Below, in pieces: positions 53,615 through 61,244 of a DNA stretch of 64,000 nt. This DNA is from Prevotellaceae bacterium. GTDB taxonomy: Bacteria; Bacteroidota; Bacteroidia; Bacteroidales; Bacteroidaceae. Where the stretch lies: the NCBI GenBank assembly GCA_028723525.1, contig JAQYET010000096.1, positions 1 to 64,000 of the forward strand, in the 5' to 3' direction. Position 1 is the first letter of the stretch. Each line of letters opens with the position of its first letter. The notes beneath the pieces are model-generated. The model made no database searches and was not told the origin of the DNA. It worked only from the letters and a program-made list of their open reading frames with translations. Made by a program: the position numbers and the translations under genes.

Positions 53615-54616
53615 ATGTACACAGCAAACGATTATAAAAAGGGATTACCCCGCTGGTGTCCGGGTTGCGGAGACCACTTTTTCCTTGCATCGCTCCACAA
53701 AGCAATGGCTGAAATAGGCGTTGCACCACACGAGACGGCAGTGATTTCGGGCATTGGCTGCTCAAGCCGACTGCCTTATTATGTCAACACCTACGCCATG
53801 CAGACAATCCACGGGCGTGCCGCAGCTGTCTCCACCGGCGCAAAGGTGGCGAACCCTAACCTCACCGTATGGCAGGTTTCGGGCGATGGCGACGGGCTTG
53901 CCATTGGCGGCAACCACTTCATTCATGCCATGCGGCGCAACATAGACATAAACATCATACTGCTCAACAACCGCATCTACGGTCTGACAAAGGGACAGTA
54001 CAGCCCCACTTCGCCGCGCGGTTTCGTGTCGAAGTCGTCGCCCTACGGCACCATTGAAGACCCGTTCCGCCCGGCAGAACTGTGTTTCGGAGCACGCGGA
54101 CACTTCTTCGCACGCGCCGTTGCAACCGATGCAAAGGGCACGCAGGAAATTCTCAAGGCGGCAAAACAGCACAAGGGAGTTTCGGTGTGCGAGATACTGC
54201 AGAACTGTATCATCTTCAACAACGGCACTCACGACTCGGTATATACCAACGAGGGGCGCAAGAAGAACTGCATCTACGTGCGTCACGGCGAGAAACTGGT
54301 GTTCGGCGAGAACAACGAATTCGGTCTTGTGCAGCAGGGATTCAGTCTGAAAGTGGTTGAGATTGGCAAGGATGGCTACACGCTCGACGATGTTCTCGTG
54401 CACGATGCACATTGCGAGGACAACACCTTGCAGCTGAAACTCGCCGAGATGTCTAACGAAGACGGCTTCCCAGTAGCCCTCGGAGTAATCCGCGAAGTGG
54501 AAGCACCGACCTACAACGATGCCGTTTATGCCCAGATAGAAGAGGTTTCGGCAAAGAAGAAGTATCATAACTTCAGCGAACTGCTCGAAACAAACGATAT
54601 ATGGGAGGTGAAATAA
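53615..54616 (+). CDS. korB: 2-oxoacid:ferredoxin oxidoreductase, beta subunit
   Basis: A 333-aa thiamine diphosphate-binding partner of the preceding subunit. PRWCPGCGDHFFLASLH carries the first Fe-S Cys. SGIGCSSRLPYYVNTYAMQT and the TPP/Mg motif VSGDGDGLAIGGNHFIHAM ... LNNRIYGLTKGQYSPTS follow, then SVCEILQNCIIFNNG. No separate ferredoxin-like delta subunit is encoded nearby. A long hairpin terminator follows. Confidence 0.94.
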   Translation: MYTANDYKKGLPRWCPGCGDHFFLASLHKAMAEIGVAPHETAVISGIGCSSRLPYYVNTYAMQTIHGRAAAVSTGAKVANPNLTVWQVSGDGDGLAIGGNHFIHAMRRNIDINIILLNNRIYGLTKGQYSPTSPRGFVSKSSPYGTIEDPFRPAELCFGARGHFFARAVATDAKGTQEILKAAKQHKGVSVCEILQNCIIFNNGTHDSVYTNEGRKKNCIYVRHGEKLVFGENNEFGLVQQGFSLKVVEIGKDGYTLDDVLVHDAHCEDNTLQLKLAEMSNEDGFPVALGVIREVEAPTYNDAVYAQIEEVSAKKKYHNFSELLETNDIWEVK

Positions 54617-54654
54617 GAACTTAACCCTTTGCCAAGACATGGCAATATGATACC

Positions 54655-54690
54655 AAGGGGGTGAGAGAACAATATTCTCCCGCCCCCTTT
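54655..54690 (+). terminator. Terminator of korAB
   Basis: AAGGGGGTGAGAGAA pairs with TTCTCCCGCCCCCTT across CAATA with two mismatches, followed by a T-rich TCTTTTG. Confidence 0.88.
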
Positions 54691-54754
54691 CTTTTGATTA
54701 GTGGCGACGGAACAAGAGGGAAAAAGAGCATGGATAATAACCAAAAGAGAGTAT

Positions 54755-55789
54755 ATGAAAAATAGAAGAACGGTATGCAACAGCATGCTTACATCGACGA
54801 TAATCATCGTCGCTACATACATTGTGTTTCAAGCTTTCTACAACTTGATAGCCTTCAAGTCGCTATTTCCTTATCAGGATATATACGACTTCAAGATAAG
54901 CGTGGCGAGCAACCTTGTCCCTGTGATTGTTCTTTTTGTCTTCAACTTCACCTTTGTGTTCCGAATAAACAGACTGCGGAACATCATCTATAAGATACTT
55001 GCCGACGTAACAATATCTTATCTCTTCCTCGTGGTGCTCAACTTCGTCTTCATCCTCATCATGCGAAAGCCCGACCCGTCAAGCATTGACTGGGCAGGAA
55101 CGATGTTCTGCAATACATTTATACTGATGGGAATGGAGATGTCGTTCTATATCCGGCACTATCAGAGCTCGTTGAGACAGGCGGAGGAGTATAAAAGACG
55201 GGTGCTTATGTATCAGTATAACGCCCTGAAAGCACAGGTGAACCCACACTTTCTCTTCAATTCTCTCAACATTCTGTATTCGCTTATAGCGATAGACCAG
55301 AAGAAATCGCGGCATTTCGTGATGTCACTTTCCGACATGTATCGCTACATCATGACCCAACAAGACAAGGAAAGGGTGCCGCTGGAAGACGAACTCGGCT
55401 TCCTTGCGTCATACGTTGAGGTGCTGAAAATGAGATACTACAACCAATTCGACGTGAAGATAGAGGGCGCGGAACTCGTGAAAGACCAAGAGATAATTCC
55501 TTATACGCTGCAACTGCTCATGGAAAACGTAACGAAACATAACGTCATATCGCAGCGTTTCCCTCTGGAAGTGAGCATAAAAATCACGGAGAATGACATA
55601 AGAGTGTCTAACCATATACGCACAAGACAGTCGGCATCGTCGTCGGGTATAGGACTGAGATATATCACCGAACTGTATCAACAGAACGGAAAAGACTTCG
55701 TATATACCAACGACGGCAACACCTTCGAGGCTGTAGTGCCCTATCTTGACAAAGAAAAAAGAACCGAACACTTACCGAAACCACTATAA
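54755..55789 (+). CDS. LytS-type sensor histidine kinase
   Basis: A 344-aa kinase. Four hydrophobic segments lie in the first ~140 residues with no obvious extracytoplasmic sensor domain. The HisKA_7TM/LytS motif QVNPHFLFNSLNILYSLIAI carries the phospho-accepting His. The ATPase part has LLMENVTKHNVIS (N box) and SSGIGLRYITELY (G box). I prefer the ATG at 54755; a GTG at 54701 would add 18 residues beginning VATEQEGKR. The response-regulator gene starts 2 bp after its stop, so the two make one operon. The stimulus is unknown. Confidence 0.9.
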   Translation: MKNRRTVCNSMLTSTIIIVATYIVFQAFYNLIAFKSLFPYQDIYDFKISVASNLVPVIVLFVFNFTFVFRINRLRNIIYKILADVTISYLFLVVLNFVFILIMRKPDPSSIDWAGTMFCNTFILMGMEMSFYIRHYQSSLRQAEEYKRRVLMYQYNALKAQVNPHFLFNSLNILYSLIAIDQKKSRHFVMSLSDMYRYIMTQQDKERVPLEDELGFLASYVEVLKMRYYNQFDVKIEGAELVKDQEIIPYTLQLLMENVTKHNVISQRFPLEVSIKITENDIRVSNHIRTRQSASSSGIGLRYITELYQQNGKDFVYTNDGNTFEAVVPYLDKEKRTEHLPKPL

Positions 55790-55791
55790 AT

Positions 55792-56553
55792 ATGAGATAT
55801 GCCATAATAGAAAACGAGCATTTCGCACTCGAAAGTCTTAAAAAGACTATTGCCATGTTGCGCCCCGACTATCAGTTTGTGTTCGCCTCCGAGTCGGTGG
55901 AAGACAGCATCGCGTATTTCAATTCACGCCCGGAGGTTGACCTCGTGTTCATGGACATAGAACTCGTTGACGGCAACTGCTTCGAGATTTTCAACGAGGT
56001 GCAGGTAGCCGTGCCCATAATATTCACCACGGCATACGATGAGTTCGCACTTCAGGCGTTCAAGGTGAACAGCGTGGATTATCTTCTCAAGCCCATACAT
56101 GAGGGCGACCTTGAGAAAGCTTTGCTGAAATACGAGCGCAACAGCACTGCCAAACCGATGGCTATCGACCTCTCAAGACTCTACGACAAGGTGGCAGAGA
56201 ACTGGCAGAAGCAGCGCATACTGACCATTAGCGGCGACAGTTATTCCTACGTTGAGACGAATGATATAGCGTTCTTCGCAAGCGAGGATAAGTGTATTTT
56301 TGCCTACCGGAAAGGCGGAGGACGCCGACTCACCGAGATGACAAGCCTTTCAGAAGTGGAGAACATCGTCAGACGGCGCGAGTTTTTCAAACTCTCACGC
56401 GACATTGTGGTTCACATCTCCTCAATAGAGTCGGTCCGTAAGTTCTTCCACGGGCGTCTCTCAGTCACCGTAAAGGCCGGCGAGGAACAGCGCGATGTAG
56501 TGGTCAGCACTGCCAAAAGGAAAGAATTTCTCAACTGGCTCGGCGGGAAATGA
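55792..56553 (+). CDS. LytTR-family response regulator
   Basis: A 253-aa regulator. The receiver domain (1-120) has Asp55 (LVFMDIELVDG), Thr79/Thr80 and Lys100 (LLKPIHE). The LytTR DNA-binding domain (about 150-250) has ISGDSYSYVETNDIAFFASED, KGGGRRLTEMTSLSEVENIV and FFKLSRDIVVHISSIESVRKF. It would be phosphorylated by the kinase encoded just upstream. LytTR regulators often bind direct repeats near their own or nearby promoters; none was recognised. After the gene a stretch of about 140 bp shows nothing. Confidence 0.93.
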   Translation: MRYAIIENEHFALESLKKTIAMLRPDYQFVFASESVEDSIAYFNSRPEVDLVFMDIELVDGNCFEIFNEVQVAVPIIFTTAYDEFALQAFKVNSVDYLLKPIHEGDLEKALLKYERNSTAKPMAIDLSRLYDKVAENWQKQRILTISGDSYSYVETNDIAFFASEDKCIFAYRKGGGRRLTEMTSLSEVENIVRRREFFKLSRDIVVHISSIESVRKFFHGRLSVTVKAGEEQRDVVVSTAKRKEFLNWLGGK

Positions 56554-56695
56554 GCAACAACAAACCTGTCCTTGGGAAGAATAAGCATTGGTTTTTCCGT
56601 TGCGATACCGCTTGCGGACTATTATAACCCGTCTCATCATAGGTGAGCCATTGCTCGTTTGCCCATAAATACCACTACGGTTTCCCCATATTTTG

Positions 56696-58810
56696 CTACT
56701 CCTGCGCTCCATCTGACAGCACCACCGAAAGGATTTCCTCGCCGTATTGCTCTGCCGATTTCTTTCCGAAGTAAGGGATAGCGATGAGTTCTTCGATTGT
56801 CTGCGGACTGTTGTTCGCTATCCCGATGAGGGCTTTCTGCTTTATTATGGTGTAGGGAGGGATTGCGAGTTCCACGCTCTTGTTCCACCGCCAACGGCGG
56901 AGAGCCTCGAAAAGTTTCTGATTTTTCACGTCGTCATTGTTCACTTCAGCCTTCTCCGCAGCACGTCTGCCGCCCCGGTTCCGCTTCTCCGGCTTCTCCG
57001 TTCTGCCGTCGAGAACACCGAGAGTAACCCTTTGCTTCAAACGCATGAACGTGGCAGGACTGAAACCGGCAATCGCCACCTCTTTCAGCATTGCCGTTTT
57101 CATCTCGTAAATCATGCACATGTCTGCCACGGCATCGTCGAAACGCTTTCTCACATGCTTGCTGTCGGTGTCGGCAACGGTGGCAGGGAGCAGGTCGCCG
57201 AGCACGTCTGTCACGGTGTTGAGGAAGTAAGTGGCACTGCGTTTCACACGTTCGGCAAACTGCGGAGCGAGGAGTTGTGAGCCGTTCATCCCTACGAACA
57301 CTCCAATCCACTTGCGCGACACCTCCACAACCTTGTCTTCGATGTCCTTCCGAGCCTGTCTGTGGGCTGCCGCAAGTCGCGGATAAGACGACGAGAAATG
57401 CTCCTCAAGCACCCGTGCGAGCTGGTTGTCGCTGCGCTGCAGGTCGCTGAAGTCGAACAGTTGGCGCAGTTGCTCTATGTGAAACTGCTCCTTCAGTGCC
57501 GGCAGCATGCTTATACTCTTCCGCGCTGCCTCGCCTTGCTGCGCGATGTAGCATCCCACCCGGCTGTCGTTCATTATGTTCTCCGGCACCACGGGCTTGG
57601 CAAGCACCAGTCCGGCGAGCGACTTACAGCGGCTCAGTGCCACATAAACCTGCCCTGCGGCAAACGAGAATGCGGCGTCTATTATGGCATGTTCGAAGGT
57701 GAGTCCCTGACTCTTGTGTATCGTTATCGCCCATGCAAGGCGCAGCGGCAGTTGCCTGAACACCCCCTGAACGATGCTCTCAATCTCTTTTGTCTTGTCG
57801 TTGAGTTCGTATTTCGCATTCTCCCACTCCATCGGTTCCACCTCAATCTCGCTGTCGTCGCCCGGACATGCCACGCTTACATGCCTCTCATCTATGCTCG
57901 TCACCCGCCCGATGCGCCCGTTGTAGAACCTCCCTGCGGGGTCGTTCTTTACGAACATCACCTGTGCCCCTTCCTTCAGTGTCAGTTCTACGTCTGTGGG
58001 ATAGGCATATTCGGGGAACGTTCCCTCCACCTCTGCACTGAAACGATAGGGCTTCGAAGCAATACCGGAGAGTTCGTTCTCGTTGTATGAGTCGGCAAGG
58101 TTGTTGTGTGTGGTAAGTCGTATATAACCATCCTCGGGGCGAGGGTGGAACTCTGGTATGCAGCGTTGGTTGAGCAGTGCAATGTCTTGAGGCGTTACAT
58201 GCCCCTCGCGGATGTTGTTCAGCAGGGCGATGAACTCGGGGTCTTGCTGCCGATAGACGTGTTTCAGTTCGAGTGTTACATAAGGAGTCTGCATCAAAGC
58301 CTTCGAACCGAAGAAGTATGGTGTGTTGTAGTAAGCCTGCAGCAAGGCATGGTCGGTCGCCGTAACCACGGGAGTGAGTTGTTGCAAGTCGCCAATCATG
58401 AGCAGTTGTACGCCACCGAAAGGTCGGTGCGGGTCGCGAAACCGGCGCATCACGCTGTCTATTGCGTCAAGCAAGTCGCTCCTCACCATAGATATTTCGT
58501 CGATAACCAGCAGGTCGAGCGTGCGCAGCAGTTTCTTCTTCTCTTTCGAAAAGTCGAATCGTTCCTTGTAATGCGCATTGGGAACGTATGGCGACAGTGG
58601 CAACTGAAAGAAGGAATGGATTGTCTGTCCGCCGGCATTTATCGCCGCGACACCCGTCGGAGCCACCAACGCCATGCGCTTAGGCGAGCGTTTTTTCAGC
58701 TCATGCAGAAATGTGGTCTTGCCCGTTCCCGCCTTCCCTGTCAGGAAAATGCTCACGCCGGTGTTCTCAACGAAGTCCCATGCCAGCAGCAATTCTCTGT
58801 TCTCTTCCAT
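56696..58810 (-). CDS. Pif1/RecD-like superfamily 1 helicase with C-terminal HRDC-type domain
   Basis: A 704-aa ATPase/helicase. The Walker A is FLTGKAGTGKTTFLHEL (Lys31), then APTGVAAINAGGQTIHSFF (motif Ia), LLVIDEISMVRSDLLDAID (II), GGVQLLMIGDLQQLTPVV (III), and VMFVKNDPAGRFYNGRIG plus AWAITIHKSQGLTFEHAI (V) and VYVALSRCKSLAGLVL (VI). The last ~60 residues (LIGIANNSPQTIEELIAIPY with FGKKSAEQYG) are HRDC/helix-hairpin-like. Pif1-type enzymes unwind G-quadruplex and R-loop structures, but the specific job here is not known. Confidence 0.9.
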   Translation of the reverse strand: MEENRELLLAWDFVENTGVSIFLTGKAGTGKTTFLHELKKRSPKRMALVAPTGVAAINAGGQTIHSFFQLPLSPYVPNAHYKERFDFSKEKKKLLRTLDLLVIDEISMVRSDLLDAIDSVMRRFRDPHRPFGGVQLLMIGDLQQLTPVVTATDHALLQAYYNTPYFFGSKALMQTPYVTLELKHVYRQQDPEFIALLNNIREGHVTPQDIALLNQRCIPEFHPRPEDGYIRLTTHNNLADSYNENELSGIASKPYRFSAEVEGTFPEYAYPTDVELTLKEGAQVMFVKNDPAGRFYNGRIGRVTSIDERHVSVACPGDDSEIEVEPMEWENAKYELNDKTKEIESIVQGVFRQLPLRLAWAITIHKSQGLTFEHAIIDAAFSFAAGQVYVALSRCKSLAGLVLAKPVVPENIMNDSRVGCYIAQQGEAARKSISMLPALKEQFHIEQLRQLFDFSDLQRSDNQLARVLEEHFSSSYPRLAAAHRQARKDIEDKVVEVSRKWIGVFVGMNGSQLLAPQFAERVKRSATYFLNTVTDVLGDLLPATVADTDSKHVRKRFDDAVADMCMIYEMKTAMLKEVAIAGFSPATFMRLKQRVTLGVLDGRTEKPEKRNRGGRRAAEKAEVNNDDVKNQKLFEALRRWRWNKSVELAIPPYTIIKQKALIGIANNSPQTIEELIAIPYFGKKSAEQYGEEILSVVLSDGAQE

Positions 58811-58911
58811 CGTTCCTTTCCTTCTTCAGTGATTGCAAAGATAGCAATTTATATCCTTTCGGCAAAGCAAAGGATGCCTAAAAGAGTCTCATCGGCATCA
58901 TGTAATAAAAT

Positions 58912-58992
58912 AAAATCGCCGAAATTGAAGACCAAAATCGGCGAAATTACAAAGCAAAATCGGCGAAATTGGTCAGTAATTTCGCCGATTTT
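58912..58992. repeat. 22-bp-period intergenic array 4 (4 units)
   Basis: Units at 58912, 58934, 58956 and 58978: AAAATCGCCGAAATT, AAAATCGGCGAAATT twice, AATTTCGCCGATTTT. The spacers are GAAGACC, ACAAAGC and GGTCAGT. Units 3 and 4 are perfect inverted copies (15-bp stem, 7-nt loop) and end in TTTT. It lies 15 bp after the stop of the outer-membrane barrel gene. Confidence 0.92.
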
Positions 58993-59007
58993 GCTGCGTG
59001 ATACGTA

Positions 59008-59703
59008 TCAGAAGTTGACTCCAAAGGTGAGCATCACCGCGCTGTTTTTGCACTCATCGAAGTCGTCGTGACCGATGTTGGCAAGTCCGAGGTCGTAAGT
59101 GAGGTCGGCATAGAACATGTCTATACCCACGCCAACGCCCATTCTCAGACCGGCGTCGAGACGTTCGAAGGCACTGTCGTAGTCGCCGTCGAACGAACTA
59201 TATGCCTTGCGGTTGTTGTAGTTCTTTATTTTTCCCGACACTCCGCAGGCGAAATAGCCTCCGAAGAACGGCTGTATGGAGAACGTGTTGTCGATGTTAT
59301 AGGCATATTTCATCACGAACGGCAGTTCCACATAGCCGAGATTGTAGGTGAAGTCAAACGGAGCTTTCTTGTTCTTCCCGCCCTTCTCTATGTAGTATAG
59401 TCCCGACTCGAAGTAGAGCGGGGCGCGGTCGGTAAGCCCTACGCCAACGGCCAATCCCACGTTCAGCCCGGTCTTGGTCTTGCCTCCGTCTAAAAGATGA
59501 TTGTCGGAGTTCACGGTGGTGAATGCCGGACCAACCCTGAAGCCGTAGTAAACATCGCGATTGTTGTAATTACCGCGCGTTCTTCTGCCGTAATCCAGAC
59601 GCTGCGTGTTGCGGTTATAATACTTACTCCGTTTGTAGTTCTGTGCGTATGACGGCATCATAACCAATGCTGCCAATGCGATAGTTGCGATGATTTTCTT
59701 CAT
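59008..59703 (-). CDS. PorT-like outer-membrane beta-barrel protein
   Basis: A 231-aa protein with signal peptide MKKIIATIALAALVMMPSYAQ, then a basic linker rich in Tyr, Arg and Asn (YKRSKYYNRNTQRLDYGRRT). The remainder reads as an 8-strand barrel: YYGFRVGPAFTTVNSD, GLNVGLAVGVGLTDRAPLYF, VELPFVMKYAYNIDNTFSI, FFGGYFACGVSGKI, LRMGVGVGIDMFYADLTYDL and a final VMLTFGVNF. This is the PorT/outer-membrane protein beta-barrel pattern. The ATG at 59703 follows a good promoter. It is read leftwards into array 4. Confidence 0.85.
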   Translation of the reverse strand: MKKIIATIALAALVMMPSYAQNYKRSKYYNRNTQRLDYGRRTRGNYNNRDVYYGFRVGPAFTTVNSDNHLLDGGKTKTGLNVGLAVGVGLTDRAPLYFESGLYYIEKGGKNKKAPFDFTYNLGYVELPFVMKYAYNIDNTFSIQPFFGGYFACGVSGKIKNYNNRKAYSSFDGDYDSAFERLDAGLRMGVGVGIDMFYADLTYDLGLANIGHDDFDECKNSAVMLTFGVNF

Positions 59704-59735
59704 ATAAAAACGTTTTTTTAGTACTAAATACGGCG

Positions 59736-59766
59736 CAAAGATATTGTTTTTCGTGCAAACACCAAA
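59736..59766 (-). promoter_or_regulatory. Promoter of the barrel-protein gene
   Basis: On the reverse strand TTTG (59763-59766), 19 bp, then TATCTTTG (59736-59743), a full consensus match. The left direct repeat of the restriction island begins 18 bp upstream of the -33 box. Confidence 0.85.
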
Positions 59767-59784
59767 GAGATAACCCCCATTTGT

Positions 59785-59804
59785 TGTAGGAAAATCCCTA
59801 CTTT
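59785..59804. repeat. Left 20-bp direct repeat of the restriction island
   Basis: TGTAGGAAAATCCCTACTTT, identical to 62556-62575. It contains an inner dyad GTAGG...CCTAC. It marks the point where the DNA becomes AT-rich. Confidence 0.85.
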
Positions 59805-59834
59805 TACAAAAAAGGAATACCTTCTTATTGATAT

Positions 59835-59957
59835 ATGAACACATGCAAACTTTGTTTTTGTGACAACAAAAAAATTGAACCAAAATCATTCATTATATAT
59901 CATTCTGACTGTGTTCTGTTATCTGTAAAATTGGTTTTAATTTTATCAAAGGCATAA
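59835..59957 (+). CDS. Possible 40-aa zinc-finger mini-protein
   Basis: A small open frame just inside the left repeat. The peptide begins MNTCKLCFCDNKKIEP and has a C-x2-C (4, 7) ... H-x2-C (23, 26) spacing that could bind one zinc ion. Ribosome site AAAGGA lies too far away (about 20 bp) to be convincing. It may be a remnant or a spurious ORF. The stretch from here to the endonuclease gene (59958-60110) shows no other feature. Confidence 0.2.
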   Translation: MNTCKLCFCDNKKIEPKSFIIYHSDCVLLSVKLVLILSKA

Positions 59958-60110
59958 AAGAACTCGCAAAGAGGAAGTGACAAAAAAATAATAAAAAACG
60001 AACTATGGATGTAGATTAAATGTAACGATTATACAGAATATAAAACTTATGGTCAAAATTACAGATTATCGTTTAAATCATTGTAACTAATATTTGTTTA
60101 CTTCTTATTT

Positions 60111-60851
60111 TCATACACATTCTTTGTTCGTATATAATAGTCTTAGATTTGGCTGCAATATCCTAAAACCACTTCCATGATCATGAGTTCTTCCATTGGA
60201 ATAACTCCCTATTCTTATATCAAACATAATCAACCCTTGGTCTAACAAGTCTAAAAAATTATCAAATGATGGTTCTGTATATATTTCTGCTTTATCGAAA
60301 TAAAAATATTCCTCACCACCTTCGTATTTTCTTTTTGCACTTACATAAAACAAATTGTTGAGCTTTCTTTTAAATGTATTTTCCAATACATTGTAGTTAT
60401 AGCCTACAGAATCATCCAAAAGATTATTATTATTTATGTCATACACACCTATCTTTATTGTTTTCTGCAGTCTGTCATTTATTAACTTAAAGGATAGTTT
60501 GCCGGCAAAAGTGTTGTAATTGTTGGCAAAAAGAGAAGTATGTAATTTGTTTAATCCCATTTTCTTCGGGTTATCATAAGGAACTCCGTATTTGGAATTT
60601 AAATATTTATTGGCACCTTTGGGAAATGAAGGAGATTTTGTAAACAATGTTATATATGAACAAGTTTCCTCTCTATGTGCCTTAATCTCGAAGCCTGCCA
60701 AATCCGGTTGGTCTGAATTATTTTCCAAAACACCGATATAATCTTCAAATGTTTTGCCTATGCCAGTATCATTTGTGCGCCTGCTTCTTACATATCCAAG
60801 TTTTTTCACTTCATGGAATTTTCGTATTATAAAGTCTTTGTTACTCTCCAT
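60111..60851 (-). CDS. MvaI/BcnI-family type II restriction endonuclease
   Basis: A 246-aa protein. RRTNDTGIGKTFEDYIGVLE with NSDQPDLAGFEIKAHR is the family's catalytic region, supplying the Glu...Asp-X-Glu-X-Lys-type metal site. ITLFTKSPSFPKGANKYL and a C-terminal GLIMFDIRIGSYSNG with HDHGSGFRI follow. Known relatives cut CCWGG or CCSGG with monomeric enzymes; the exact site here is inferred only. AT-rich codon use differs from the neighbours. It overlaps the controller gene by 11 bp, so the controller is translated first. Confidence 0.85.
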   Translation of the reverse strand: MESNKDFIIRKFHEVKKLGYVRSRRTNDTGIGKTFEDYIGVLENNSDQPDLAGFEIKAHREETCSYITLFTKSPSFPKGANKYLNSKYGVPYDNPKKMGLNKLHTSLFANNYNTFAGKLSFKLINDRLQKTIKIGVYDINNNNLLDDSVGYNYNVLENTFKRKLNNLFYVSAKRKYEGGEEYFYFDKAEIYTEPSFDNFLDLLDQGLIMFDIRIGSYSNGRTHDHGSGFRILQPNLRLLYTNKECV

Positions 60852-61125
60852 AAATTATTATTTTCTCAATTAAAGTATCTATTATGTTACCACTATTAAA
60901 ATCATCTTCATCCAAGAAAATTTGTTCTATTCGTATTTTAAATACATTACATAAGGCATTTATTTGACTTAACGTGTATTTGTGAGGTCTATGTGGACTT
61001 TCAATATTACCAATCTGCCCATTACTTAAACCCAACACAGCCCCTAACTGCTGTTGACTATAACCATTATCCTGTCTTAATTTTCTCAATTTAAATATTA
61101 TTATTTGCTGATATTCTGATTTCAT
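60841..61125 (-). CDS. XRE-family controller (C protein) of the restriction system
   Basis: A 94-aa helix-turn-helix protein. LRKLRQDNGYSQQQLGAVLG and LSNGQIGNIESPHRPHKYTL form the HTH (about 12-55), followed by INALCNVFKIRIEQIFLDED. C proteins of this type activate the endonuclease gene and repress their own or the methyltransferase gene, delaying cutting until the host is methylated. Its placement before the endonuclease and divergent from the methyltransferase is the standard arrangement. Confidence 0.88.
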   Translation of the reverse strand: MKSEYQQIIIFKLRKLRQDNGYSQQQLGAVLGLSNGQIGNIESPHRPHKYTLSQINALCNVFKIRIEQIFLDEDDFNSGNIIDTLIEKIIIYGE

Positions 61126-61151
61126 TGGCTATTTTTTAGTACATTTGCAGG

Positions 61152-61211
61152 CAAAATTATTCAATTTTAGCGCATTAAACGCTCTCATTTTGAAAGTATT
61201 TTGTATCTTTG
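61152..61211. promoter_or_regulatory. Divergent promoters and candidate operator of the restriction system
   Basis: The reverse-strand -7 box TAATTTTG (61152-61159) serves the controller/endonuclease, and the forward TATCTTTG (61204-61211) serves the methyltransferase. Between them AGCG (61169-61172) and CGCT (61180-61183) form a dyad (spacing 7) within reach of both -33 regions, a plausible controller site. Confidence 0.5.
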
Positions 61212-61244
61212 CATTATCATTATGAAAGTTATATGTAGTACAGT

